64,000 bases of DNA from positions 33,149-97,148 of the forward strand of contig DWVR01000046.1 in assembly GCA_019120125.1 (NCBI GenBank). Direction: 5' to 3'. This stretch comes from Candidatus Phocaeicola excrementigallinarum (GTDB lineage Bacteria; Bacteroidota; Bacteroidia; Bacteroidales; Bacteroidaceae). Position 1 is the stretch's first letter; every line of letters starts with the position of its first letter. This document shows positions 17,001 to 24,875 of the stretch, one piece after another. A program made the translations under genes and the position numbers. A model generated the notes under the pieces. It made no database searches and was not told where the DNA came from. It saw nothing but the letters and a program-made list of their open reading frames with translations.

Positions 17001-18311
17001 GTCGTGGCCTGCCTCCTGCGGCACATCTACCGTCTGACGGGCGACACGTTCCATCCCGGCAAGACGGTGGGGGTCATCGTGCCCTACCGCAACCAGATCG
17101 CGATGATCCGCAAGGAAATCGCCGGACTGGACATTCCGGCCCTGCTTGACATCTCCATCGATACGGTGGAAAGATACCAGGGAAGCCAGCGCGACGTGAT
17201 CATCTACTCGTTTACGGTGCGGAACCTCAGCCAGCTGAATTTTCTTACGGCCAACACCTTCACCGAGGGAGAACAGACCATCGACCGGAAACTGAACGTG
17301 GCCATCACCCGGGCACGCAAGCAACTGCTTCTGACGGGCAACCCACAGGTGCTGGGAGCCAACCTCACTTTCCACAAGCTCATGGAATATATCCGGATGC
17401 ACAACGGATACATCGAGACAGACACCGAAAGCTTCTGCCAGAGAAACTTCAACCTTCCGGAATATGAGACGGACTGGGACCTGAAAGACACTTCCTATCC
17501 GCTTCCGGAAACATTCGGGCGGACTTTCAGGAAACTGGCCGGAAATCTGGACACGGAAAACCTCTCACCGGAAACGGTCACCGCATACCGGGAACGGACT
17601 TCCTACGGACGCATGGACTTCCACCTTCCGCCGGGAAAAGACACGTCGGAACGTGTGCTTCTGTATACGCGCCTGTACATGCGCAAACAGTTTCTGGCGG
17701 CACACTCCGCCTTCGAAGCCTGCGGCAACTGGTGGAGAGACACCATCAGAAACGTGTCGGGACGGATCGTGTTCTGCGACTTCTCGTGCGAGCCGGGAGC
17801 TTCCGCCCTGGCATTCGCCGGAATGTGCCGCACACTGCCCCATGCGGACCTCACCGTGGCCGGCCTGTATCCGATGACGGAACTGGCTGACCTGGCGGCA
17901 CGTTTTTTCGGGGAAATGTATCCGCAAACGGAATTCTTCACCGCCCCCCGGCTGGAGGACGTGAAGAATGAGTTCTGGACAGCCCATTCCGTGCTCTCCG
18001 AACTGATTGTATTCCATTTCGGAAATCTTTTCGACCGGATTTCTCCCGATGAGGCACGCGGTCTGGCCCTCCAGATCAACCGACTGACACACAGCCGTCC
18101 GCTGAACAGGTACGCCACCTTCTTCCGGGCGGACAACGGCATACGTTCCGACTGCCACTCCTACAGGACATTCTGCAAACATCTCACTCCGGCACTGCAT
18201 CCGCTTCATCCGGACATGCCGTTCACGGGAAAACTCTATTACAGACAGACTGAAGGTTGTCCGGCAGAAGACGGATTTTTATATGAACTGAGAACAAACG
18301 AAATGAAATGA
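14034..18311 (+). CDS. Dna2-like PD-(D/E)XK nuclease / SF1 helicase with a C-terminal methyltransferase-like domain
   Basis: 1425 aa. About 325-420 shows a Cas4/RecB-type nuclease: GRVDMM (acidic Asp near 357), LIEQKSGK (ExK, near 366-372) and HFVQMMLYQ (QxxxY-like). About 690-1110 is an SF1B helicase: Walker A GPPGTGKTS (706), DEAS (826), GDYKQLPAI (856), VERYQGSQRD (1045) and NVAITRARKQ (1088). This order matches Dna2, but no clear Fe-S cysteine cluster is seen. The final 300 residues are not helicase; RIVFCDFSCEPGASALAFAG (about 1243) resembles motif I of Rossmann-fold methyltransferases in degenerate form. Predicted to unwind and cut DNA in replication, repair or defence; which one is unknown. 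Co-operonic with a lipoprotein and an SDR. Confidence 0.85.
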   Translation: MPLERDYRIDLQSFDLFDRIERIHRRPPVSLENVRAKYVLLYKVLEEAAYELTARSTLAFANLFSRLDYIGKEKKLTPSDRYAVQTMRRNCNRAMDGRLKPDLQEYLYDLRALVRFVSLGFEADIPASLLPEIPHSNRPYSGTRLSQIPYVRACVTGWDDTRIFASCDSEEEPFIVVNYAKGGYEGDLTYIRDLLRENLPINLLHVKVDEENHYIPGLIVIWPDYLIDISALAACFREYGHHPLNFFMNRIKPRANTAPILLGNLAGRLLDEYINEKPDCPVDYVRSLNTFFASSALEFCTCRLPEDFHASAKSQMTHIRSFIHDILPANIPGFDRRNTLLEASFICERLGLQGRVDMMQKDLKILIEQKSGKRDELNRRHKEDHFVQMMLYQGVLTYNFGQKAKDMQTFLLYSKYTDGLMLEHFSEKLFRESIRLRNRIVAQEMELAEGGIATVTEGLSTDLLNEYGQHSRLWNDYQEPELQKAITTLKRCTPLEKAYFERLFTFVAKETVLNRTGGNNSSSKGFAAVWHNPVREKLEAGNILPGLTLTDRRRSSPEKGYDLITLGIPQLEDDFLPNFRTGDIVILYAYTGEPDVREQILMKGNIVSLQTDSVTIQLRNGQQNKDIIGNADDRFCIEHDSSDISSANAIRGLYAFLAATDERKRLLLCQRMPTADTSRKLNGHYGRFDGLVLQEKQANDYFLLVGPPGTGKTSCALRYMVEEALTEPGTSILLLSYTNRAVDEICAMLTDSGIADSHPFIRIGHELSCDRRFRKYLLKHRIGDCPKLNDIRRRIAETRLFVGTTTAISNRSYLFDIKRFDTAFIDEASQILEPDLIGILSARSGTGNAVGKFVLIGDYKQLPAIALQNKDDAAVNDPLLLDIGLRDCRDSLFERLYRKSPEQFRSILRKQGRMHPAVAEFPDFTFYFHEHLEPVPLPHQEEDCPYTGTTGPQDNVDRLLLSRRMVFIPSGMPEDSPTLSDKANPEEARVVACLLRHIYRLTGDTFHPGKTVGVIVPYRNQIAMIRKEIAGLDIPALLDISIDTVERYQGSQRDVIIYSFTVRNLSQLNFLTANTFTEGEQTIDRKLNVAITRARKQLLLTGNPQVLGANLTFHKLMEYIRMHNGYIETDTESFCQRNFNLPEYETDWDLKDTSYPLPETFGRTFRKLAGNLDTENLSPETVTAYRERTSYGRMDFHLPPGKDTSERVLLYTRLYMRKQFLAAHSAFEACGNWWRDTIRNVSGRIVFCDFSCEPGASALAFAGMCRTLPHADLTVAGLYPMTELADLAARFFGEMYPQTEFFTAPRLEDVKNEFWTAHSVLSELIVFHFGNLFDRISPDEARGLALQINRLTHSRPLNRYATFFRADNGIRSDCHSYRTFCKHLTPALHPLHPDMPFTGKLYYRQTEGCPAEDGFLYELRTNEMK

Positions 18312-18314
18312 ACT

Positions 18315-19058
18315 ATGAAACGGGTCAACAACAAACGGGCGGTCATCATCGGAGGTACCTCGGGAATCGGCTATGAGACAGCCTTGCGCCTACTGAAAAA
18401 AGGATGGAGACTGGGCATCGCCGGCCGGCGCACCGGAAAGCTCCGGGAAATACAGGCAATGGCCCCCGACCGGATTGCCGTCAGACGCATTGACATCTGC
18501 CAGGAAAACGCGGCGGACGAACTTCTGGGCCTCATCAGCGACTTGGGTGGAATGGACCTGTTCATCCAATGCGCGGGCATCGGCTACCAGAACCTGCCGC
18601 TGAACACGGAAACGGAACTGGACACCGTAGCGACCAACGTGGAGGGATTCGTGCGGATGGTGGACACGGCCTTCCATTACTTCGGACAACAAGGAAAGGG
18701 ACACATCTGCGTCATCAGCTCCATAGCGGGCACCAAGGGACTGGGAGTGGCCCCGGCCTATTCCGCCACCAAACGCTTCCAGAACATCTACATCGACTGT
18801 CTGGAACAACTGGCTCACCTGCGGAGATACCGCATCCGATTCACGGATGTCCGGCCGGGATTCGTCGCCACCGACCTGCTCGGTGACGAAAAACGCTATC
18901 CCATGCTGATGAGCCCCGAGAAAGTGGCACGCCACATCGTCTCCGGCATAAAACGCCGCAAACGGGTTCTCGTCATCGACTGGCGCTACCGCATACTGGT
19001 GTTCTTCTGGCGGCTGATTCCCCGCCGGATATGGCGGATGCTGCCCATCCACAACTGA
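18315..19058 (+). CDS. Short-chain dehydrogenase/reductase (SDR) family protein
   Basis: 247 aa, normal SDR length. The NAD(P)-binding motif GGTSGIGYETA lies at about 13-23; an Arg-rich segment after strand 2 (AGRRTGK) hints at NADP. QCAGIGY stands for the NAG motif, and ISSIAG with AYSATK supplies catalytic Ser, Tyr and Lys. The C-terminal 40 residues are basic and hydrophobic (RYRILVFFWRLIPRRIWRML), which could associate with the membrane. The substrate cannot be deduced. It starts 3 bp after the helicase stop, so it is the last gene of that operon, and ends 3 bp from the convergent MATE gene. Confidence 0.9.
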   Translation: MKRVNNKRAVIIGGTSGIGYETALRLLKKGWRLGIAGRRTGKLREIQAMAPDRIAVRRIDICQENAADELLGLISDLGGMDLFIQCAGIGYQNLPLNTETELDTVATNVEGFVRMVDTAFHYFGQQGKGHICVISSIAGTKGLGVAPAYSATKRFQNIYIDCLEQLAHLRRYRIRFTDVRPGFVATDLLGDEKRYPMLMSPEKVARHIVSGIKRRKRVLVIDWRYRILVFFWRLIPRRIWRMLPIHN

Positions 19059-19061
19059 CAA

Positions 19062-20426
19062 TCAGGCCACGGACCGCTCTTTGGCCACGATGACATTCAG
19101 ACGACGGTACACGTACACAAAAGCCGGAATCAGGAAAAGATTGGCAAAGAGCCAGGCGGTAGGGTCACCGAAACATACCCCCCAGAATCCCCAAAGCGGC
19201 ACGATGACCACACTGACAAGCACGCGCGCCACCATCTCGGACACCCCCGAGAACATGGCGAGCCGGGTATAGCCGGCTCCCTGAATGGAATAGCGCAGGA
19301 TGCTCAATGAGCCCAGCAGAATGAAAAACGACACATTGATGTGCAGAAACAGGGCGGTATCGGCAATGATTTCCGTCTCACCGGGCGCAATGAACAGCAG
19401 GGCGAACTTGTCTGCAGACACCCAGATGACGGCAGCCACCGCAAGCGAGTAGACCAGCATCATCCATGTGGCCGACTTGATGCCCATCCAGATGCGGTCA
19501 GGCTTCCCTGCCCCGTAGTTCTGTCCCGAATAGGTGGCCATCGCCATACCCAGGCTGTCGAGCGGACACATCACGAACATCTTGATGCGCATGGCCGCGG
19601 TGAAAGCCGCCACACAAGCGGTTCCCAACGCGTTGTTCGCACTCTGAAGCATGATGCTGCCGATGGCGGTAATGGAGAACTGCAGTCCCATAGGCACGCC
19701 GATATAAAGCAGCTGTCTGGCCAGTTCGGGACGGAAACGGCGGTCGGAAGGACGGGTCCTGAGCACATCGAACCTGCGGTACATGTAGAAATAGCACAAC
19801 AGTGCCGACAAGCCTTGCGAGAATACGGTGGCCACGGCCGCCCCGACCACTCCCCAACCGAGCACAAGTATGCAGAACAAGTCGAGCAGGATGTTGAGCA
19901 CGGCCGAAAAGAGCAGGAACCAGAACGGGGTCTTGCTGTCGCCCAATGCCCGGATAATGCTGGAAAGAAGGTTGTAGTAGAACGTGCAGGGGACACCGAT
20001 AAAGGTGATCAGCAGATACGCATAGGCTCCCTCGAAAATATTGTCAGGGGTCTGCATGGCGCGCAGGATAAAGGCACAAAGCAGACTGGTGACCACGGCA
20101 ATGGCGACGGACATCACCGCAGCCAGCCTCAGGCTGACCGACACGTAACGCCGCAAAGTGACATAATCGCGTGCGCCGAACTTCTGGGCCACCGGTATAC
20201 TGAAACCTCCGCAACAGCCGTTGCAGAAACCGAGAATCAGGAAAACCACGGAAGTGCTCGCCCCCACCGAAGCCAGGGCGTCAATCCCCAGGAACTTTCC
20301 GACTATCGCAGCATCGGCCAACGAATAAGTCTGCTGCAGGACATTCCCCATCAACAAAGGAAAAGTGAAATTCAGAATCAACGGCAGGCTGGGACCCGAC
20401 GTCATCTCTCTCGTTGTTTGTGCCAT
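19062..20426 (-). CDS. MATE-family efflux transporter
   Basis: 454 aa with twelve predicted membrane segments, matching the MATE family (NorM/DinF-like; drug or metabolite export driven by H+ or Na+). It begins SGPSLPLILNFTFPLLMGNVLQQTYSLADAAIVGKFLG, a typical MATE N-terminal repeat with PLLMGN and DAAIVG motifs; the second half repeats this pattern around PMGLQFSITAIGSIMLQ. Substrate is unknown. It is monocistronic, and only a poor -7 candidate (TAATTTCG) lies upstream. Confidence 0.9.
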   Translation of the reverse strand: MAQTTREMTSGPSLPLILNFTFPLLMGNVLQQTYSLADAAIVGKFLGIDALASVGASTSVVFLILGFCNGCCGGFSIPVAQKFGARDYVTLRRYVSVSLRLAAVMSVAIAVVTSLLCAFILRAMQTPDNIFEGAYAYLLITFIGVPCTFYYNLLSSIIRALGDSKTPFWFLLFSAVLNILLDLFCILVLGWGVVGAAVATVFSQGLSALLCYFYMYRRFDVLRTRPSDRRFRPELARQLLYIGVPMGLQFSITAIGSIMLQSANNALGTACVAAFTAAMRIKMFVMCPLDSLGMAMATYSGQNYGAGKPDRIWMGIKSATWMMLVYSLAVAAVIWVSADKFALLFIAPGETEIIADTALFLHINVSFFILLGSLSILRYSIQGAGYTRLAMFSGVSEMVARVLVSVVIVPLWGFWGVCFGDPTAWLFANLFLIPAFVYVYRRLNVIVAKERSVA

Positions 20427-20767
20427 AATCCTTTCGCTAAAACCATGCGAAATTACAAGAAAGCCATGAAACCGAATACGGCATGATATGTTAATTCATG
20501 CAAGCACCCGCTTTTTCTTGCCTTATGTCAAGCATGACGGACAGGCACGATAAAAAACTGTTCCCCGACTCACGTCGAAGAACAGCCACAACACAAACAC
20601 AAAATAAAACACGACAAAACTACTATACGCGACCGCCGTTCCCACCTGCGGCAGGAACACGCCTTATGTATATTCACATACCCACAACACGCTTACGGTA
20701 CGCACATTCATAAAACGTAAAAAGAACATTTTATGTTCGCATATTCAGAATATATACTGTCCCTTTA
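20427..20767. other. 341-bp intergenic region between galE and the MATE gene
   Basis: This stretch holds the predicted galE terminator (20719-20738) and the upstream region of the MATE gene. A 71-codon plus-strand ORF (20498-20713) has no coding character. No RNA gene or repeat was recognised. Confidence 0.5.
20719..20738 (-). terminator. Probable galE terminator
   Basis: On the minus strand GAACAT-AAA-ATGTTC is followed by TTTTT, 30 bp after the galE stop. The stem is short and AT-rich, so strength is uncertain; the palindrome could alternatively be an operator. Confidence 0.45.
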
Positions 20768-21802
20768 TCACATAATTCCTTTTTCGCGGAGATGCAACTG
20801 CCACTTCCATGCCGTGAGCAGCGTATCTTCCAACGAAGTGTCGGCCTTCCAGCCAAGCTCCGTGTTCGCATAGGCCGGATCAGCCCATACCTTCTCTATG
20901 TCACCGGCACGACGGCCTGTGATCTGATAGTTCAGCTTCACGCCTGTGGCAGCCTCGAAAGCATGGATAAGCTCAAGCACTGACACGCCGCGTCCCGTAC
21001 CGATATTGAACACCTCCACTTTGTCCTTCTGCCTGTTGTCAAGGATACGGTTCATTGCCGTAACGTGTGCCTTGGCCAGATCGACCACATAAATATAGTC
21101 GCGGATGCAGGAACCGTCGGGAGTGTCATAGTCATCGCCGAACACACTCAGTTTCTCGCGGATGCCGATGGCGGTCTGAGTCAGATAAGGAATCAGGTTC
21201 TGCGGAACGCCGTTGGGCAGCTCACCGATAAGCGCTGTAGGATGCGCGCCGATCGGATTGAAGTAACGCAACAGGATGGCGTGGATGGGCGAGCCGGAAG
21301 CCACGGTGTCACGGATAATCTCCTCGTTCACCTGCTTGGTGTTTCCATACGGAGACTCCGCTTTCTTGATAGGAGCCTGCTCGGTCACAGGCAATATGTC
21401 CGGCTGGCCGTAAACGGTGCACGAGGAAGAGAAGATGATGCCCTTCACTCCATGCTTCGGCATCAGCTCCAGTATGTTGATCAGCGACACAAGGTTGTTG
21501 CGGTAATACAGCAAAGGCTTCTGAACAGACTCGCCCACCGCCTTACTGGCGGCGAAATGAATAATGCCTTCGATGCCGGGGTATTTGGCAAACACACCGT
21601 CCAACGCCGCATAATCCAGACAGTCCACCTTCTCAAACACAGGACGTTCGCCCGTAATCTGCTCGATGCTGTCCACCACATCCGCACGCGAGTTGGAAAG
21701 ATTGTCCACTATGATCACTTCGTAACCGTTGTTCTGCAGTTCAACGACCGTATGGGAACCGATGTATCCGGTTCCGCCTGTCACAAGAATTCTTCTTTTC
21801 AT
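20768..21802 (-). CDS. galE: UDP-glucose 4-epimerase
   Basis: 344 aa, extended SDR. NAD-binding GGTGYIGSH is at 8-16, SSSCTVYG carries the catalytic Ser region and SPYGNTK the catalytic Tyr and Lys; NPIGAHPTALIGE and VFNIGTGRGVSVLEL are GalE signatures. It interconverts UDP-glucose and UDP-galactose, feeding galactose metabolism and surface polysaccharide synthesis. Monocistronic: a promoter lies 63 bp upstream and a probable terminator follows. Confidence 0.95.
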   Translation of the reverse strand: MKRRILVTGGTGYIGSHTVVELQNNGYEVIIVDNLSNSRADVVDSIEQITGERPVFEKVDCLDYAALDGVFAKYPGIEGIIHFAASKAVGESVQKPLLYYRNNLVSLINILELMPKHGVKGIIFSSSCTVYGQPDILPVTEQAPIKKAESPYGNTKQVNEEIIRDTVASGSPIHAILLRYFNPIGAHPTALIGELPNGVPQNLIPYLTQTAIGIREKLSVFGDDYDTPDGSCIRDYIYVVDLAKAHVTAMNRILDNRQKDKVEVFNIGTGRGVSVLELIHAFEAATGVKLNYQITGRRAGDIEKVWADPAYANTELGWKADTSLEDTLLTAWKWQLHLREKGIM

Positions 21803-21864
21803 AACAATCAGATATTTCTGTCTTTTTTATCCTTAAAAAATCAAAGTTGATTACAATGCTTGAG

Positions 21865-21872
21865 CAAATATA
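21865..21872 (-). promoter_or_regulatory. -7 element TATATTTG for galE
   Basis: The minus-strand TATATTTG predicts a start near 21858 and a leader of about 55 nt. No good -33 TTTG is present at the usual spacing. Confidence 0.55.
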
Positions 21873-21986
21873 GGAAATTTGATTGAATAAACCACTCGTT
21901 TTCCAAAGAAAGTGAATCAAATTACACATTTTAAGCATTCATAATCAGTCATCTTCACAAACAGGATTCCGCGGAACCCGCGCCAC

Positions 21987-22589
21987 TCATCCCAAGCCGA
22001 ACAACGCCGCCAGCCCCTTGTCCACTCCGGAGAATCCCATGAACGCCATGGCCAGCAGTCCGGCCGTCACCAGAGCGACAGACATTCCCTGCATCCCTTT
22101 GGGGATATTCACCAGACTGAGCTGTTCACGGATGCCGGCGAACACTATCAGCGCCAGCGCAAAGCCCAATGCCGTGGAAAAAGCGTACACCACGCCTGTC
22201 AGCAGGTCGAAGTCTTTCTGGATCACCAGAATGGCCACACCCAGAATGCAGCAGTTGGTCGTGATCAGCGGAAGGAAAACGCCCAATGCCTGATACAGGG
22301 CCGGAGAGACTTTCTTCAGAATGATCTCCACCATCTGCACCAGAGCCGCAATGACCAGAATGAACGCGATGGTCTGCATATAGGCCAGCCCGAACGGGTC
22401 GAGCACAAATTTCTGGATCACATAAGTCACAATGGTAGAAAGGGTCAGCACGAAAGCCACTGCCGCTCCCATGCCCATAGCCGTCTCCACTTTCTTCGAC
22501 ACGCCCAGAAACGGACAGATGCCGAGAAATTGCGACAGCACGATGTTGTTCACGAATATCGCCGTGATAAATATCAGTATATATTCCAT
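21987..22589 (-). CDS. rnfA: Rnf complex subunit RnfA
   Basis: 200 aa, six membrane helices (IFITAIFVNNIVLSQFLGICPFLGVSKK and SLSTIVTYV-type segments). RnfA and RnfE form an inverted-topology pair holding a membrane [2Fe-2S] centre between conserved Cys residues; here GICPF and TNCCIL supply such Cys. The complex couples ferredoxin:NAD+ electron transfer to ion movement across the inner membrane. Last gene of rseC-rnfBCDGEA, 14 bp after rnfE. Confidence 0.93.
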   Translation of the reverse strand: MEYILIFITAIFVNNIVLSQFLGICPFLGVSKKVETAMGMGAAVAFVLTLSTIVTYVIQKFVLDPFGLAYMQTIAFILVIAALVQMVEIILKKVSPALYQALGVFLPLITTNCCILGVAILVIQKDFDLLTGVVYAFSTALGFALALIVFAGIREQLSLVNIPKGMQGMSVALVTAGLLAMAFMGFSGVDKGLAALFGLG

Positions 22590-22603
22590 AATCCTCTGTT
22601 CTT

Positions 22604-23194
22604 TTAAGATTCAGACTTCCTCAAACGGTTCACGATGGCAATCAGATAGCCCAAGGCGATGAAAGCACCGGGAGCCAGCACGAATATCAGCATGCCGTAT
22701 TCCTCAGACATAAGGGAGAAGCCGAACACCTTTCCCGTTCCCAGAAACTCACGCACGCCGCCCAGAAGGGTCAGGGCGATGGTAAATCCCAGACCGATGC
22801 CCAGGCCGTCGAAAAACGAGGCTACAGGGCCGTTCTTGCAGGCAAACGCCTCGGCACGTCCCAGCAGGATGCAGTTGACCACAATCAGCGGGATGAAGAG
22901 TCCCAGGGTGGCGTAAAGCGCGGGCACGTATGCCTGCATCACCATCTGCAGCACCGTCACGAAAGAAGCGATCACCACCACGAAGATAGGGATGCGCACC
23001 ATGTCGGGCACCAGGTTCTTGATGGCTGAGATCACCACGTTCGAGCAGATAAGCACGAACATCGTGGCCAGTCCCATCCCCATTCCGTTCAGGGCCGACG
23101 AAGTGGTCCCCAATGTCGGACACATGCCCAGCAACAACACGAACGTAGGATTCTCCTTGACAATCCCGTTCAGCAATACCTTGAAATTATTCAT
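22604..23194 (-). CDS. rnfE: Rnf complex subunit RnfE
   Basis: 196 aa from the ATG at 23194; the longer ORF-track start runs through rnfG in another frame. Six membrane helices; NPTFVLLLGMCPTLGTTSSALNG and VVNCILLGRAEAFA are RnfE/NqrD signatures. Pairs with RnfA in the membrane. The start overlaps the rnfG stop by 8 bp and is preceded by AAGGAGGTGACT, a full Shine-Dalgarno at 5-nt spacing, which is rare in this window. Confidence 0.92.
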   Translation of the reverse strand: MNNFKVLLNGIVKENPTFVLLLGMCPTLGTTSSALNGMGMGLATMFVLICSNVVISAIKNLVPDMVRIPIFVVVIASFVTVLQMVMQAYVPALYATLGLFIPLIVVNCILLGRAEAFACKNGPVASFFDGLGIGLGFTIALTLLGGVREFLGTGKVFGFSLMSEEYGMLIFVLAPGAFIALGYLIAIVNRLRKSES

Positions 23195-23876
23195 AGTCAC
23201 CTCCTTCCTGTTCTGCCTGCGCGCTCGCGCCGCTCGAGGCGTCCGTCTCCTGACTTTCATCCGCCGGTTCTTCCACCTGCTGCGAAGCGCCGCTCGAAGT
23301 GTCCACATCCTGCCGCATATACACCGCATACGCGTTGTTCACCGCCTGCAGGAACGCACGGGTGGTGATGGTCGATGCGGTAATGGCGTCAATCTGCCCT
23401 CCGTCCTTGGTGACGGCCAGCGGAGCCTGACCGGGATTCTTGCCCGTAATGTCGCCTTTTCCGCCTTTCTTGAACCAGTCGGCCGCCTTGGAACCCAGTC
23501 CCGGAGTCTCCGCATGGCTCAGCAGCGAATAGTCGATGATGTTTCCTTCGGCGTCGAAACCCACCAGTACGGTCAGCGGGCCTCCGAAACCGTTGGCCGA
23601 TGACTCGACCGCCGCCCCGACAAACTTGCCGTCCCTGGTGGCACGATAGATCTTATAGACCACTCCGTCCGCTTCCACCTCCTCGGGTGCCTCGGCCGGA
23701 TTGTTGTCGAATCCGGGGACAACCAGTGCGATGGCGTCGCTCAGCGTCTTGGAGCTGGCCTGCGCAATCGGGCCGGCCGTCACATCGTTGACCCAGCCCA
23801 GCAAGGCTCCCGCCACGACAGAAAATCCCGTCAGCGACAGAAGCATGTTCTTCAATGATGATTCCAGTTTTTTCAT
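23187..23876 (-). CDS. rnfG: Rnf complex subunit RnfG (covalent FMN)
   Basis: 229 aa. One N-terminal membrane helix (about 11-31, MLLSLTGFSVVAGALLGWV) then a periplasmic FMN-binding domain. DAITASTITTRAF is the flavinylation motif where FMN is attached to Thr by a phosphoester, usually by ApbE. After the domain ends near residue 183 a low-complexity Ser/Glu/Gln/Asp tail repeats DTSSGAS/DASSGAS and is longer than in E. coli RsxG. The start overlaps rnfD by 4 bp (ATGA). Confidence 0.92.
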   Translation of the reverse strand: MKKLESSLKNMLLSLTGFSVVAGALLGWVNDVTAGPIAQASSKTLSDAIALVVPGFDNNPAEAPEEVEADGVVYKIYRATRDGKFVGAAVESSANGFGGPLTVLVGFDAEGNIIDYSLLSHAETPGLGSKAADWFKKGGKGDITGKNPGQAPLAVTKDGGQIDAITASTITTRAFLQAVNNAYAVYMRQDVDTSSGASQQVEEPADESQETDASSGASAQAEQEGGDYE

Positions 23877-24862
23877 TTCTTCACTACCTCCCCGAATCGT
23901 TTTGGTTTACAATATGTATTGATAAGCGGAGTGAACGCGTTCATGATGAAGATGGCGAACGACATCCCTTCCGGATAAGAGCCGAACACACGGATCACGA
24001 CGGTCAGGAAACCGATGGCCACTCCGTAGATCACCATTCCCTTATGGGTCATGGGCGAAGTCACATAGTCGGTGGCCATGAAGATGGCGCCCAGCATCAG
24101 ACCGCCCGTGAAGAGATGGGCCAGCGGCGAGGCGTAGACCGTGGGATCGGACAGGTGCATCAGTCCCGTAAACACAAAGACCGTGGCCAGGATGGAGACC
24201 GGAATATGCCACGTGATGATTTTCTTCCAGAGCATATAAGCCAGTCCCAGCAGCAGGGCCAGCGCGCTGATCTCACCGATACATCCGGGATTGTTTCCCA
24301 AAAACAGGTCGAGACTGCCCGGAAGCCGGTCCAATGCACCCGTATCGCCATGTATGGCCTGTTTCATCAGAGCAAGCGGTGTGGCGGCCGTCTCCGCATC
24401 GGTATAGCTCGCAAGCTGTCCGGGCACAGGCCACGAGGTCATCTGCACCGGAAACGAGATGAGCAGGAAGATACGTCCCGCCAGAGCCGGATTGAACGGA
24501 TTGCAGCCCAGCCCGCCGAAAGTCATCTTGGCGATGCCGACAGACACCAGTGCGCCGATGACGATAATCCAGAGAGGAAGGTTGGAGGGAAGGTTGAAGG
24601 CCAGCAGCACACCGGTCACCGCCGCCGATCCGTCCATAATGGTGGAACGCTCACGGCGCAGGATATATTTCGTGATGGACCACTCGAAAAACACGCACGC
24701 CGCCACCGAGGTCAGCGTAACAGCCACAGCCCCCAGACCGAACATGTAGAATGACACCAGCAGGGCAGGCACCAGCGCGACAAGCACGCCGTACATGTTT
24801 TTCTGCACACTGTCGCCGCCATGCACGTGGGGGGATAAAGATACAATCAGTTTATTTGCCAT
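23873..24862 (-). CDS. rnfD: Rnf complex subunit RnfD (covalent FMN)
   Basis: 329 aa from the second ATG (MANKLIVSLSPHVHGGD), which fits the family start better than the ATG nine bases upstream. About nine membrane helices, related to NqrB. TDAETAATPLALMKQ corresponds to the SGATPLA motif whose Thr carries covalent FMN. GNNPGCIGEISALALLLG is another family signature. It lies between rnfC (13 bp gap) and rnfG (4 bp overlap). Confidence 0.93.
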   Translation of the reverse strand: MANKLIVSLSPHVHGGDSVQKNMYGVLVALVPALLVSFYMFGLGAVAVTLTSVAACVFFEWSITKYILRRERSTIMDGSAAVTGVLLAFNLPSNLPLWIIVIGALVSVGIAKMTFGGLGCNPFNPALAGRIFLLISFPVQMTSWPVPGQLASYTDAETAATPLALMKQAIHGDTGALDRLPGSLDLFLGNNPGCIGEISALALLLGLAYMLWKKIITWHIPVSILATVFVFTGLMHLSDPTVYASPLAHLFTGGLMLGAIFMATDYVTSPMTHKGMVIYGVAIGFLTVVIRVFGSYPEGMSFAIFIMNAFTPLINTYCKPKRFGEVVKK

Positions 24863-24875
24863 AATGAACAATCAT

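Noticed and set aside
14034-18311. Cas4 of a CRISPR system
   Set aside because: The nuclease domain is fused to an SF1 helicase in Dna2 order and no cas1/cas2 or repeats are nearby.
20498-20713. 71-codon ORF upstream of the MATE gene
   Set aside because: Low-quality composition, no promoter or conservation signal; treated as intergenic.
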